From Monodelphis domestica (Eukaryota; Chordata; Mammalia; Didelphimorphia; Didelphidae): a stretch of DNA of 64,000 nucleotides. This document shows, piece by piece, positions 11,601 through 23,800 of this stretch. The DNA is taken from assembly GCF_027887165.1 (NCBI RefSeq), contig NC_077228.1:179172499-179236498 (forward strand), given 5' to 3'. The notes under the pieces were generated by a model. It ran no database searches. It saw only the letters and a list, made by a program, of their open reading frames with translations, and was not told the origin of the DNA. Made by a program: the position numbers and the translations under genes. Every line of letters starts with the position of its first letter. The stretch's first letter is position 1.

Positions 11601-12272
11601 TAAATATGAAATCTGACTCTCAAAGTAAAAGTAACCAGCTATCTTTATTTCCAGTAGTTTCAGGTAACTTTCTTATTTATCCCAACTTAAAGCTCCCTCT
11701 GATACAGGCTTATTTATGTGTAAATGTGCTTCTACAAATATAGGCAGTATGTTTCCCTTATTTTGAGCATGCCACTTTATCATTTCAAATGCACTAACAT
11801 GTGAACAATTTTTTATTTGACTTTGAATGTGATATGACAAAAAGCTAAAACTTAATTTTTTATCTGCTTTAACCAAAATAGATATACTTGTATTTCTTAA
11901 ATGCAATGAATTCAAATAATACATAATTGTTTTAGACATGAGTTTAAGATGCCTATGAGACATTCAATGGGAAAATAGTAAATGTAATTGATAATTGACA
12001 ATAAGGGACCACAGCACAAAAGAAAGAATGAGTGGATCTACAGATCTTCAGTGGTAACAGTCAACTCATGGCACTGATGAGAGTATGTTACAGAGAGAAG
12101 GGCAAAACTATAGGATAGATAGTAAAGGGGTTAAATGTAGATGATGATTCATCAAAGGAGGCTAATAGTGGCTGAGAGTGAGTGACTGATCTTCCTGATC
12201 ACTGAGGCACTAAAATACAGACTGGATATAAAGGCCTAGGACCTCTCCTTAATGCTTCAGATCACTGAGAAG
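11601..12272. other. no recognisable feature
   Basis: Nothing with coding character or clear repeat identity. Confidence 0.4.
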
Positions 12273-12740
12273 TGTGAATTTTTAAACTATTCCACCCTAA
12301 TCAGACCATACTTTAGAAGATCTGATTTAGCTATTTCCTGATTAGTAACAATGGAGATAGTTGGTTTAACAGAATCAGGTCTTGGGAACTCTACATTTCT
12401 CCACCCTACTCAGTTTAACAAGGTCAGGAATGTCTGCTCCATACGCAAAGATTTGATTATCTGAAAAAATGGCCTTCAACAGACATGTGTAGAAAAGCAG
12501 CGGGCGGATCCCTGTCCTAAGTCAAGCTAAGCTATCAGTGGTACAGATGAGATGCAGGAAAGTGACGTAAAACTGTCTATATAAGGCATGGCACTGGCTT
12601 TCTTCGCTCTCTTTCCCTAGAGAGGGAACTCTGGCTGGGAGTGTGCTAGGTGTTCCGACATCTTGGAGTGGTGGCAATTATTTGTCTGGGTTTGGCAGTT
12701 GATGTCTCTGGAAATCATTAGCTTCTAGTTGTCCAATTCT
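12273..12740 (+). mobile_element. LTR-like fragment
   Basis: Starts TGTGAATTTTTAAAC like the 6457 LTR (both then share a CCACCCT..TCAGAC block), with a TATATAAG box at 12578-12585 preceded by a CRE-like TGACGTAA. The right end is not defined. Confidence 0.5.
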
Positions 12741-13150
12741 AATTTTTAAGAAATGATTTTTCTTCATCAGCTTTTGAGCCTCCTTTTGTATTTGACCTAT
12801 TTTTTCTTGCATTGCTTTAATTTCTCTTCCTCGTTTTTCCTCTTCTCTTAATTTATTTAGAAATTTTATTTAGAATATTTTTCTATTATTATATAATTTA
12901 TGATTTTTCCCATCTTAATTGCTTTTTGAAATCCTCTTTGAGCTCTTCAAAAATCTGTGTCCAATTCATATTTTTCTTTTGGATTTTGCATATGTTAGCT
13001 TTGTTTTCACTGTCCTCTTTTGTGTCTGTGCCTTGACCTTTGTTGACATAAAAATTCTCTATGTTAGGTGCTTTTCTTTGTTGTCTGCTTATTTTTTCCA
13101 CCTTTTCATAGGTAGACTCTGTTCTCAGGGAGGTTAGGGTACCCTCTTAA
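12741..13150 (-). mobile_element. L1 ORF1-like fragment
   Basis: The minus-strand frame 13101-12898 (RQQRKAPNIENFYVNKGQGT; MNWTQIFEELKEDFKKQLR) and its out-of-frame continuation rich in Glu and Lys look like the coiled-coil N-terminus of a LINE ORF1. The match is by character, not by a certain alignment. Confidence 0.5.
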
Positions 13151-14778
13151 GCTTCAGTCCTTCCTTGATGGAAATCCTTCCTTAGATTCATTTCTGGGTT
13201 TCTGCCAGTTTCAGTTCTACCAAGATTGTATGATAGCCTGAGGCTGGGAGCTCTGAGAGTCACCTCCCAATGCTGATTCCCTCAATTCACTCTTAATTGG
13301 CCTTAAACAACCAGGACATTAATCTGAGTCAGGCTTGGCTCATTTTATCAGGGTTCCCTTAACAAGCATATTCTACAAAGTATATCAACAAAGTAAAAGT
13401 CCAGTATCTGAAAGGAACATGGGAAATGATCCCATGATACTCTGGCAAAACCATTTGGGTACAGGTCACTGGCTTGCGTGACTCTAGGCCTTGAAACTTG
13501 TCTATGCTGATTGTGCCTATGGAGACAAACTGTAAAGTTGGGACATCTATACAGAAATTCTAGTAAAGGACTAACCAAAGCATCATTAATCCATATGGGC
13601 AGAGCACACGAAAGAATCAGCAATGCATGAGCTTTTCAAAACAACAAATAATCTGTGATTTTCCAATGATAAGTGATGTTTCTTTGTATTATGATGGCCA
13701 TTGTTTTCATATTGATACTATTTTTGTGGAAATGATTATATACCTAATACAAATAATATATGTAACCTAACCTTGAAAGATTTGCCCAATCCCAGAATGC
13801 AGAGCACATAATATTTTGGAGAGAGCCTCCTCTGGGAACTATGCATTCAACAGAGATTGGTTCTTGGTGAGTCTTCAGATATAGAGGTAGAAGACAAGAG
13901 GTATGGGATGTGTAGCTCCTCCTTGCTCTACTTTGAAAAGGGTCAACTTCAGAAATGATTCCATGGGTGCTGTGGCTACTTTTATGAACTGATTCAATTT
14001 CTGTGGGACAACCCCACCTCATCTAAGGTTCTCTTTTCCCTTCTCTGGCTTAAATCAGAAAGGGAAGGCTTTGATTAATTACACTCACTTCCAGTATCTA
14101 ATCAGGAAGTCTTTCCTGCTCCCTGAAGTTAGATAATCACTGGCTATTGTATTTCTATTGTCTGTTGAGTGTTCTATTCATTCTCCCCTTTCTGTTTTGA
14201 TTGTTTCTCTTAGATTCATAAAATTAATTTAATAAACTAGCCGTGGTTATGTGATTATGGAGTTGGATGGAGTTGAAGAAGTTTGCTGGTTTGGAATAAA
14301 AGCCAAATGTGCATTCAGTGCTTAAGGTAGAAGCAAGCCTTACACAGAATTTAGCAACCCCAAGGACCAGGCTACAACTCCTTTCTAAAATGGTTACAAA
14401 AATGTAAAGAGAGTGGGTGGGTGGGTAGGAAATAAAGACCAGAGAAAGTGATTTACAATCCCAACCATAAATTTCCCATGGACTACTGTTCAATCTGGAA
14501 GTTGTGAACCTTAGAGGAATCCAAGCATTCCTGGCTCCTTCTCCAACCCTTTCCTATTGTATGGCTCCCCAACTATATTATACCACAGTAAATTCTTCTA
14601 AAATGAAGAAAAACTACTCTACGTGGGAAGCTCTGCCTTCTAAGTTTTACACAGATACACACAAAGCAGCAGCAGCAGCATGAGGTAAGGTATAGATTTA
14701 GGAAGATCTGATGCAAGATCTACCACCTAGTCTGTGTGACTGGCCAATGATCCCATACCATATCCAGTACTCCTTTTT
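13151..14778. other. no recognisable gene
   Basis: Open minus-strand frames at 13348-13623 and 13744-14022 have no recognisable domains and no splice context. A GTGGGTGGGTGGG tract lies near 14414 and (AGC)5 near 14665-14680. Confidence 0.4.
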
Positions 14779-14902
14779 AAACCCTTATCTTCTGTCTTAG
14801 AATGGATAAGGCAGAAGAGAGGTAAGAGCTAGGCAATGGGGGTTAAGTGATTTGCCCAGGGTCACATAGCTAGGAAGGATCCGAGGCCAGATTTGAAGTC
14901 AG
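14779..14902 (-). repeat. MAR1-type SINE, 3' part, interrupted by LTR
   Basis: AACCCTTATCTTCTGTCTTA to AGATTTGAAGTCAG, resuming at 15290. Confidence 0.92.
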
Positions 14903-15285
14903 TGTCGTGGGGTGCAGATGTGTACCCGTGGTGTTCGGGAAGGACACCTTTTGCAAGAATGCAAAACTCCAAACTTAACTTAAAAGTAAGGAGAGATGTA
15001 TTAGTAATGCTGCATTTTTGGCAAGCAAGACAGCATGAGTGGAGCAACCTCAGAGTTTGCTCCCAATGCCTCAGTTCTGGGGTTTTTATATTCAATGAAG
15101 ACTTGACTCTGGGGCAAGGGGTTGGGGAGGAGTTTTCCCTGAAGGCAAGGGGGTGGTTTTCATGATTTGGATCAATGGGACAATCAAAGGAGGATAATCA
15201 TCTCAGGGTCAGATGTTTTGGGTTGGGAGTCAGAGGGTGTAAGGGATAGTTTGTCTGATTTTCTCGGGGTACAACGCCCATGACA
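14903..15285. mobile_element. 383-bp solo LTR inserted in a SINE
   Basis: Ends TGTCGTGGG...CCCATGACA are inverted repeats with one mismatch, and the 4-bp duplication TCAG flanks them (14899-14902, 15286-15289). Sequence is unrelated to the 1-757 and 6457 LTRs. The open frames across it are short and without domain signal. Confidence 0.88.
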
Positions 15286-15289
15286 TCAG

Positions 15290-15344
15290 GACCTCCTATC
15301 TCTAGACCTGACTCTCAATTGACTGAGCCACCTAGCTGCCTCTA
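15290..15344 (-). repeat. MAR1-type SINE, 5' part
   Basis: GACCTCCTATCTCTAGACCT and CACCTAGCTGCCTC complete the copy begun at 14779. Confidence 0.9.
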
Positions 15345-15535
15345 TACTATATACTTCTAATATATGTGTATATGTACATATGTGTATATGTATATATACA
15401 TAAAATTGTGTATACAGATATGCATATATATGTATATAGAAAGCATTCCCTAATAAGTGGTTTTGGGGACTTGAAAGTAAGATTCATTTTTTAAAATATA
15501 TATTTTTAGAGTTTCATTTTTTTTAAAGGGTAAAA

Positions 15536-15732
15536 GGGCCCAGCTAGGTGGGTCAGTGTATAGAAAGTCAGGCCTGGAGACAGGGAGGGCTTGGGTTCAA
15601 TTCTGACCTTAGATACTTTTTATCTGTGTGATCCTGGGCAAGTCACTTAACCCCAATTGCCTACTCTTACTACTCTCCTACCTTGAAAGGAATCAATTCT
15701 GAGACAGAAGGTAAGGATAAAAAAAAAAGAAT
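15536..15732 (+). repeat. MAR1-type SINE
   Basis: GGCCCAGCTAGGTGGGTCAG head, TTGGGTTCAATTCTGACC, GTGATCCTGGGCAAGTCACT core and A-rich tail. Confidence 0.92.
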
Positions 15733-15798
15733 GAACCAAGACATGCTTATAAGTTCTCAATAGATAACAAATGGTAAAACTAGATCTCTTTTTACCAT

Positions 15799-15803
<5 letters not shown>

Positions 15804-15850
<47 letters not shown>
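15804..15850. repeat. (AT)n microsatellite
   Basis: About 23 uninterrupted AT units. Imperfect TATG/TATA-rich sequence also lies at 15355-15435. Confidence 0.98.
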
Positions 15851-15851
<1 letters not shown>

Positions 15852-16269
15852 CAGTTTTATATTTGGTATAGTAAAATATGAAGTGACTCTTCCCTTACCA
15901 TTGGGGAAAACAGCATATGGTTCTTATTGTAGGCAAGTGTCATGTATGTATATATAGTATGGGATATAGAGATGCTTGGGGTGACAGAATTTAGCCAGAC
16001 ATCTGAAACAGGGGAAGTGAAAAGAGCAAGCACTTGAGTTAAAGTATGAAATCTTTAGCTAATGAGGTTTTGTAGATAAGAAGTGATGCTTCAGAACCAA
16101 GTAACTAAAGGTAGAGAAATAAGGAGGGAATGTTAAGTTCTGAAGTGGAAAAGGAACTGAGAATTGTGCTTTCACAAGGGACCTCAGTTGGAGATTATCA
16201 GGTACTAGCTCCTTTCTAGGAGAGCACAGAGGAAGCTATTTTTTTAGGATTCCATTTCCCAGAAATTCA

Positions 16270-16450
16270 TGCCTGTAGGCTTCTTCCTAAAGTACAGGTC
16301 TGATCATGCCATTCTTCTACCCAAAAATTCCCTTGGCTCCCCACTATTTATATGATCAAATATGAACTCTTTTCAGCATTTCTAGTTCTTCACCATTTGG
16401 CCACCGTTTATTTTTCCAGCCTTACTTCCCATAATTTCCTTTGCATTATG
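16270..16450 (+). mobile_element. L2 LINE fragment
   Basis: GGTCTGATCATGCCATTCTT, CCCTTGGCTCCCCACTATTT and CTTCACCATTTGGCC are in L2 order. Confidence 0.7.
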
Positions 16451-17059
16451 AAAGGCAAGCTATTTTTATCGCTTAACCTGCAAATTCGCAGCTAACTTCA
16501 AAATGCACAAGACATAAGCAAAGCTATAAAACTTTTTCTTTTATTTAATATAGTGATAACATATTAGCTGCCTGACCTACCCACAAGGATTTTTTTTTTT
16601 AAGTCTACAAAAATACTTAATACAGTTCCAACAACTGGTGGGTGTTTCCTGACAGGACAAATTAAAATTCTTTTTACTTAACTGCAACTTTTCATCAATA
16701 AAAACAATCTTGAGACTACAAAGAGTGCAGGTTAGAGATCTGCAAGAAGGAAAATACATTTTGCATTCCAAAGGGGAGGGGGGTAAACAATTTATTTACT
16801 CCTAAATCAGGGAAGGCTATGTTTGCAACTCCAACGTGATATAGGAGAGAGATGGCCTTAAAGCCCGGAAGAACTGGTTTCAGGTCCTACCTCTGACTCA
16901 TATTGGTGTGTGTCCGCCTGGGAAAGTCACTAAATCTCTCTACTGCCCCGGATAACTTGAAGCAGAAGTGCAAATCCTCCCTGGTGGAGCAACTTACCCC
17001 ATCCGGGAATTAAGGGTCCGAGCCCTAACCCTATCTAGTCCTCTCATTTGGCATCCTCA
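16451..17059. other. RNFT1 upstream flank, no feature recognised
   Basis: The minus frame at 16577-16771 lacks recognisable similarity. Sequence becomes GC-richer toward the CpG island. Confidence 0.4.
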
Positions 17060-17449
17060 GTGCAATCGTTTCGTGGAACTCAACAGAGGCTGAGCAAGAG
17101 CCGGGGCCACCCAAAGGTTGCTTCGCCTCGGTCAAGCCCTTGGGTCGGCTAGGCTTCCCGGGCCCTACTTAGTCAGGAAGCCGCATGGGGCGAAGAAACG
17201 ACAAGATGTCACCGGGGCTCGGGTCCAAGAGGGAGCGTCCGGTCCCGGGAAGATTGTCAGGGGCCTGCTAGTGTCAGGGCCTCGCCTTCCCTCACACCAC
17301 TGCCACGGAACCCCAGCCCAGCAAACAGAAGCTGTGGAGCCACGGCCCATAGCAACAAGCCCCTCCCACTGCCGTCCGCCGCAGCAAGTGGGCAGCTCTT
17401 GGTACCCATGACCCACTTTGGTAGTTGAATCTCAAAGTATCTGTTTTCA

Positions 17450-17463
17450 CCGCAAGGGGGCGG
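17450..17463 (+). promoter_or_regulatory. candidate CTCF motif
   Basis: CCGCAAGGGGGCGG closely fits the CTCF core pattern (CCGC, two variable bases, GG, G/T, GGC, A/G, G). It lies upstream of the RNFT1 exon 1 donor inside the CpG island. This is a motif match only. Confidence 0.4.
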
Positions 17464-17868
17464 TTATTTATTGTTTGATTGCTTTAAATAGATGGGGGGA
17501 GGAGCAGCACCCGTTTCCACTCCACCCCAACGCCCCCACCCACACCTCGCCGCCTCCGCTCAGGGACGTTTGGCTCTACGGCCTCACTTCTTTTCTCCGC
17601 TTTCCCAGTCCTCCTTCCCGGGACGTCCTGCAGCGTGACTAGCGTATGCGCGCACGCGGCCCATACGTTCTGGGAGCGCGCGCGCCGTCGCCTCCACCGC
17701 CTCCGCCTCCGCCGTCCGCTCCTCGGGTCCGGCGCAGCCTGTGTCAGTTGTTGGCGGCGGGAGGGCGGCGGTAATGACGACCAGGGGTGACGGGCCCGCC
17801 TCGGCAGCGACTCCTCGTTCTCTTGCCGCCGTAGCTGCCGACGCCACCGAGCCCTTGTCAGATTCATC

Positions 17869-17875
17869 ATGAGAG
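17869..17875 (+). CDS. RNFT1: RNFT1 exon 1 end with candidate start codon or uORF start
   Basis: The last seven exon bases before the donor GAGAG|GTAAG form ATG AGA G. The ATG has A at -3. Spliced to exon 2 it opens a 25-codon frame that stops at a TAG just beyond the exon 2 ATG, so it is either an upstream ORF or the real start with a frame problem at an A11 run. Upstream exon sequence is GC-rich 5' UTR. Confidence 0.6.
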
Positions 17876-20800
17876 GTAAGCCCTGGAAAGGCGGACGGGG
17901 GCCGGACTGGGTGCCCGAGGCTTCTCAGGCTGGGGCTCTCGGGAGAGGGGTTGAGTCGGGGAGGGTTGATCTCGTTAACGCACTTCCTCTAGACTCCAGT
18001 GGCCTCCTGTTATGGCCAGAATCAGACATTAAATCCTCTGTCACCCTTCCCACCTTTCTAGTCTTTACTCCTTCCGCCCTCCCCCACTCCACCCCCCGTG
18101 ACCCTGAACTCGAGATTCGGAGACCCTCCTTCATCTTCCAACTCTGCACCTTTTGCGTAGGTAGAATACTCCTTTATCCCAACTCTTCCTCTTGGCTTCC
18201 CTGGCGTCAAGTCTCAACTAAATCCCACCTTTCCTGGGACCCCTCTTAATGTTGGTGCTGTTCGGCTGATTGTTTCCAGTTTATTTTGTACCTAGTTGTT
18301 TGCATATTGTCTCCCCTATTCCATTAATAGCATCTCAAGGACAAGGACCATCTTTTGCTTTTTGTAACTTCGGTGTTGAAGTGCCTGGTACACAATAGGA
18401 TCGTAATAGATGCTTGTTGACTTACTGACTTTGAGCTCCTTGAGGGCAGAGCTATTTTTGTCATTTGCACCTCCAGCATTTAGCGTAGTTTTGGGTGCAC
18501 AGATGTTTAATAAAATAGTCGTTGATTTGACTGACTGGATCTGACACTTCCTGCTGAGAAGCTCCCCTTCTCTAGTTTTGGGCCAGAGCTGGGGAAGATT
18601 TCCTTATACCACCCCTAGCTTCCTTCCCTGGGAGGAGGTAGAGCCGTCCAGCAGAGGTCTCTAGGTCCCTGGAGGCTTTTTGCCAGTCTCTGGAAGGTTT
18701 GGCAGCTTCCCTTGCTCCCCTCTCCAGCTCCTCCCCATGTCCTGCTTCCCTTCTCTGATGGATTCACTTTTCTTTTAAGGGTACAATTTGTCATTTTACT
18801 CTTATCTTACACAGGGTTGACCTAGCTAAGTTAATCTGTGACTGTCAACAAGTGGCTTCTTTATGAGTTGTTAGTAGTCATTTAGCTGCATTCTTTAAAA
18901 AAAAAAAAGTGCTTTGCTGTTGACTAAAGCATTAATTATGGGTGATCGTGCAGCTTTATTTGGCTCCAGTGTTCCCAGAAGGCTACATGAGGTAGAACTA
19001 TATCTGAACTGAGTGCCAAGTTTACCTTTTTATAGGCTATAATTATTAATGTGACGCTAATTCAAATTATTTTTTCTTGTATTTCTCCTAGAAACTCCAG
19101 ATGTTTTTGCAGATACTTTAGCCCATGCTCTCCTAATAGTCTAGTGAGATACAAATAATCTAGATGATACTGTATCCGAATTACATATTAGCAAACTAAG
19201 GTATTGAAAACTAACATAGGAAGAAGAAAAGTTGTAACTGGAATCCAGCTCTTTTCTGTGAACATTGTTGGGCATCTGTCCTAATAAAAATTAGTGGGCT
19301 GCCTCCTCATAGTAGGTCTTATTAGAAGTATTCAAAACTTCCTGTTTGCCAAGAATTTTTGCAGTAGGAAGTTCACAGAGAGAATGTTGTGGTAGTAAAC
19401 CTTTACTGAGGAAAGCATGGAAATCTAGTAACAAGAGATGTAAAAGTGAAATACTGAAAGGGGTATACCTACTATGGTGGTTGGTTCTGGCAAATAAAAA
19501 TAGGTAAGGGACAGTGTGTTGTTTTCTCTGTTTAACACTTCTTTTCCAAGTGTATTAAAAAGTCTTTTTACTATTTACTTAGGAGACATAACCCTCAAAA
19601 AAAAAAATCTGGATCAAAGGAAAAGCAGTCCAAGGCCATGCAAGCCAACTGTAGCCACCTTCACAACCTGCCAGGAACTGGAGGCAGTGAGACTGCCCCA
19701 GCTTCTCATTGTGCCCATACTGTAAGAATGACTGGTGAAGGTTCTTGCCATCATCCTGGAGACATTCATATCCAGATAAGCTCTGTACCTGGAGAGTGTG
19801 GTGAAAGTCCCACTCCCAGAAACTTAAGGTCTGGTTCCCAAAGCAATACTCAGGGCTGCCTACACAGTCGATTAAGAAGTCACTCACACAATGAAGCAAG
19901 ACAACCTGATGATGCTACCATGGAGCCAGGAGAAAATGGCAGCAGCTCTCTCTCTGAGTTCCGATATCTCTTCCAGTGGTTGCAGAAAAGTCTTCCATAT
20001 ATTTTAATTTTGTGTGTCAAACTTATAATGCAGCATATAACAGGTATAACAATGAATATTAAGTAACTAACTTCCATTGCTAAATTAATTTTATTTACTG
20101 GATAATTACTTTAACATTCATTTAAGCTATTTTTTTATAGCTTTTACTATGTAGTATATTTTGTTATAATTTGTGTTAGCTCTCCATATAGTCCATTACT
20201 AGATTCAATACTTTTTGGAAGTTGAACATTTCATTTTGCTATCTTGAAACTCCTGTTTGATTTTTTTTTCCTTCCAAATAACTGGCACTTATTTTCTAAC
20301 AGGCATTTCTCTTGGAATTGGGCTGCTAACAACTTTTATGTATGCAAACAAAAGCATTGTAAATCAGGTTTTTCTAAGAGTAAGTACAATATTCAGCAAT
20401 TAAACATTTTTGAAATACCAAATTTCTCTATATTTTCATGCTAACTTTTGAGAGAAATGGAAAAGCTAGATCATGTTAATTTAGCAGACATAAATGTATG
20501 TATTGTGACATTCCTAAGGTTTCATTCTCAACCAGGATATATAGATAGATAACTTTGTCGCATTTCCCCATCTGATCTGAAGAGAGTATGTGGCTGAAAT
20601 CCTGGTAGTAGAGGAATGCTTGGTGAGTTAAGCTTTTTAGAGGTTTTAGAAAATACCTTCTGACCTCCTAGGAGGGGTTAACTGGGCAAGTGCTTTTATT
20701 CTTTGAGCTAGTTTAACTATGTTTATAATACTAAAACTACCCCGAAACACTTTGCCTAACATTCTCCCTATTGTTTGAGGGTGAAATTGGGTTGGGGGGG

Positions 20801-23800
20801 GAAAGTTTATTGAATGTTTACTGTTCTTAACTATTTTAAGAAAACTTGGCCTAAGGATATCATAACATAATTGATGAAGTAGATAATTGCTTAGAAAGTA
20901 CCTTCCAAGGCAGCTAGGTGGCTCAATGAATTGAAAGCCAGGCTTAGAGATATAGGGCCTGGGCTCAAATCTGGCCTGGGTCATATCCTAGCTGTGTGAC
21001 CTTGGGTAAATTACTTAACCCTATTTGCCCAGCCTTTACCCTTGTCTTAAGAGTTGAAAAGAATGGGGAAAAAAATGAATCCCCATATTAAACTATGGGA
21101 AAGTAGATTGATTTGCTTAATTTAATTTTAAAGCAACTTTACAAATATGCATTTCAGTTATGGCAAATAGGCAGAAATTGGCAGAAAAAGGCAGAAATAT
21201 AAGATTTAACCCAATAAAGTTAAGTTTAAAAGTTGTTTTAATTTAAAATGAGCCAACCAATTTAATTTGTAAAATATTTTTGATTTAGCAATGAATTTTT
21301 AAAATGACTTTTAGAGAATCATTTTCATTGTCTTTAAAGCTCAATTAAAATATGAAAATTTTAAAAATTCAACAAAATATTTTAAAAATTAGCTCTAGCC
21401 CAAGTGGAACTTGTTTGGTTTTTTGGGTTTGGGGCAGAAGTTCTCATATTGGTTTACATTTGGTCTGACCTACTTGAAAATAGGCTATCATTACATGTTT
21501 TTTTCTATCTCAAGGAAAACCTGTATTTGCAAAATTTGTTTTAAAACCAATTTCACTGCTTTACTAAGAACTAAAATTATAAATGATAGTGGCTAGAATG
21601 AGATTCAAATGAACCAGATGTTCTCTATACCTAAATTGAATCACTATAAAAATAACTTTAAAAACCTGAAACTGACCATTACATTTAGGTGCTATTCATA
21701 AACATTAATGTTCTGGAAAAATTAAGTTGTAAATTGTAAAATTGTTTTATTTTTCAGGAAAGGTGCTCAAAGGTACAGTGCGCTTGTTTACTGGTGTTCT
21801 TAGCAGGATCTTCTGTTCTCTTGTATTATACCTTTCAGTCTCAATCACTTTATTACAGGTAATTGGATTGCATGTACCATTTTTATGCATGTCAGTATCT
21901 ACAGAAACTTCAGTCTTTTAGATATCCACAAAGATTTATAGACTGCTTCCCAGATATCATTTAGAATACTTAGATTCTTCACACACCAGAGGTCAGTTTG
22001 TAATCTGTTATAATGCAGAGTGGAGATACAAGTCAGAATTTCTGGCTTTAGTTATATCCTGGGCTTAAAAAAGGTGGAATCAGGTTGCATTTTGAAGTAG
22101 TATAAGATAACTTCAACAGGTTGGTTCATCAGATGGTAGCCATAAACTAGGAGATTATGTTCATTAAAAAAAAAACAAATTCCTATTCAGGAATCTAAAG
22201 TTTTCGTTTCTATCCTTTGAGTGAAAATGAGATTATTTTCAGTGGATTCTAAGTAACATTTTAATACAGCAACATTGTGTCTTCAATAATAATTTGATGT
22301 ATTTCTTTTGGTAGCTTAATCTTTTTAAATCCTACTTTGGATTTTTTGAGCTTCTGGGAGGTACTCTGGATTGTGGGAATTACAGACTTCATCCTTAAAT
22401 TCCTCTTCATGGGCTTCAAATGCCTTATTTTGTTGGTGCCTTCTTTTGTGATATCTTTTAAATCCAAGGTAAGAAATTAACTTCTGATCATGTGGTGAGA
22501 ATCTTAACAGTGCTAACAGGATTACATTTAAAAGATCTCCCTCCAATAATAATTTTTAAAATTAAAACTATCAGATCAGAAAAGCCTAGTGCATTTACCT
22601 CAATTATCTATATGTGAATTCTCTATAGTGGATTATCTTCCAACAAAATTTTCATCTTTAGCTAGCCACTCTCTACTATTATCCAGTATTTGTTTAGAAA
22701 ATGCAAACTGAATAAGTGACCAAGGAAGCCACAGAGCAGCATTGGCTAAATATTGACATGCATGCCCAGCCAGCTCTCAGAGCTGTTCAGCTCCCCCTCT
22801 TCCCAGTGCTTGAGGTCATTTTTTTGCCTGCCCTGCCCCTCTGTCCAGCCATCCAAAGCAAGCCCTCCTCCCCCACCAATGGGTGGGGAGGGGGACACAA
22901 GGCCTCACAGACAGCTTGAGTTTACCCTCTGGGCACTTGATCTTGAAAACTTTTGCCAGTGCTGCCATAGAGGAATATATCTGTTACAAAGAAAAATGGG
23001 GCTGAAGTCAAATTATAGGCTGACCTTTGAAAGGGTTTAGTTGTCTTCCTATAAAATTGTCAATTGATATTTGACTGTCTAATTATTCATTAAAATCTTA
23101 AATCAGCCTCCCTCAGCCACTTCCTAGCTGTGTGACCCTGGGCAAGTCACTTGACCCCCATTGCCTAGCCCTTATCATTCTTCTGCCTTGGAGCCAATAC
23201 ACAGTATTGACTCCATGACAGAAGATAAGGATTTAAAAAAAAATCTTAAATCAGCAAAAGAAGTCATTGAAACTTTTCTGAGGTTTTTCATTTTTTTCAT
23301 ATCTAATCAGTTTATTGATAATTCCAGTGTTAGATACTTTACAGGTAAAGAGATTCATATGAAGTTTAAAATAGTTATATGATTTACACAGTAATACAAG
23401 TTTTCTTGACTGTTCCAAGAAGCAGAACAGAGTGCTAGGTTGCAGTATTCCCACCCTGACTTGTTACTTATTGTGTGTTCTTGAGCATAACTAGCTTCTG
23501 GGCCTAATTTCTCACTTGTAAAAGGTGTGATCCATTCCGTCTCTAGATATATAATTTCTATGAAGTCTTATGATGGTGACATTTAGGATATGATGATTAG
23601 TTTGTCTTCCTGTCTTGATCATTGTTTTGATTTACAATGTTTTTTAAATTGAGCTACACTTTACCCCTTTAAAAAAAAGAGCTATTTTAGTCCTCATTGA
23701 AGACTAGTTAATGTTTTATTTTTACTAAAGACCACTTTCCTAAAATTACTCTGGATACTGTTTTAAAGTAAATTAATTCCCCATGTAAAGAGGGAATCAG

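Larger units (their letters stand above)
17060..17960 (+). promoter_or_regulatory. CpG island promoter of RNFT1
   Basis: GC content and CpG density jump here compared with the AT-rich surroundings, and the island ends just after the exon 1 donor. It holds GC boxes, a GGACGTCC CRE-like palindrome near 17620 and an NRF1-like alternating CG stretch near 17645-17660. No TATA box is evident. The exact start site cannot be read. Open frames on both strands here are by-products of high GC. Confidence 0.85.

Noticed and set aside
13348..14022. Two minus-strand open frames near 13.5-14.0 kb
   Set aside because: No recognisable family, no splice or Kozak support, and composition typical of non-coding DNA.
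15804..15850. Regular spaced repeats that might suggest an array
   Set aside because: Simple AT microsatellite. No CRISPR-like repeat-spacer pattern exists anywhere in the window.
16577..16771. Cys-rich minus-strand frame upstream of RNFT1
   Set aside because: Cysteines do not form a recognisable zinc-binding pattern and no gene structure surrounds it.
17484..17870. Long minus-strand frames in the CpG island
   Set aside because: Arg/Ala-rich translations caused by high GC content; no start context, domain or splice partner supports a divergent protein-coding gene.
22261..22546. Minus-strand frames over RNFT1 exon 5
   Set aside because: Antisense shadows of a real exon; the plus strand matches RNFT1 exactly with proper splice sites.
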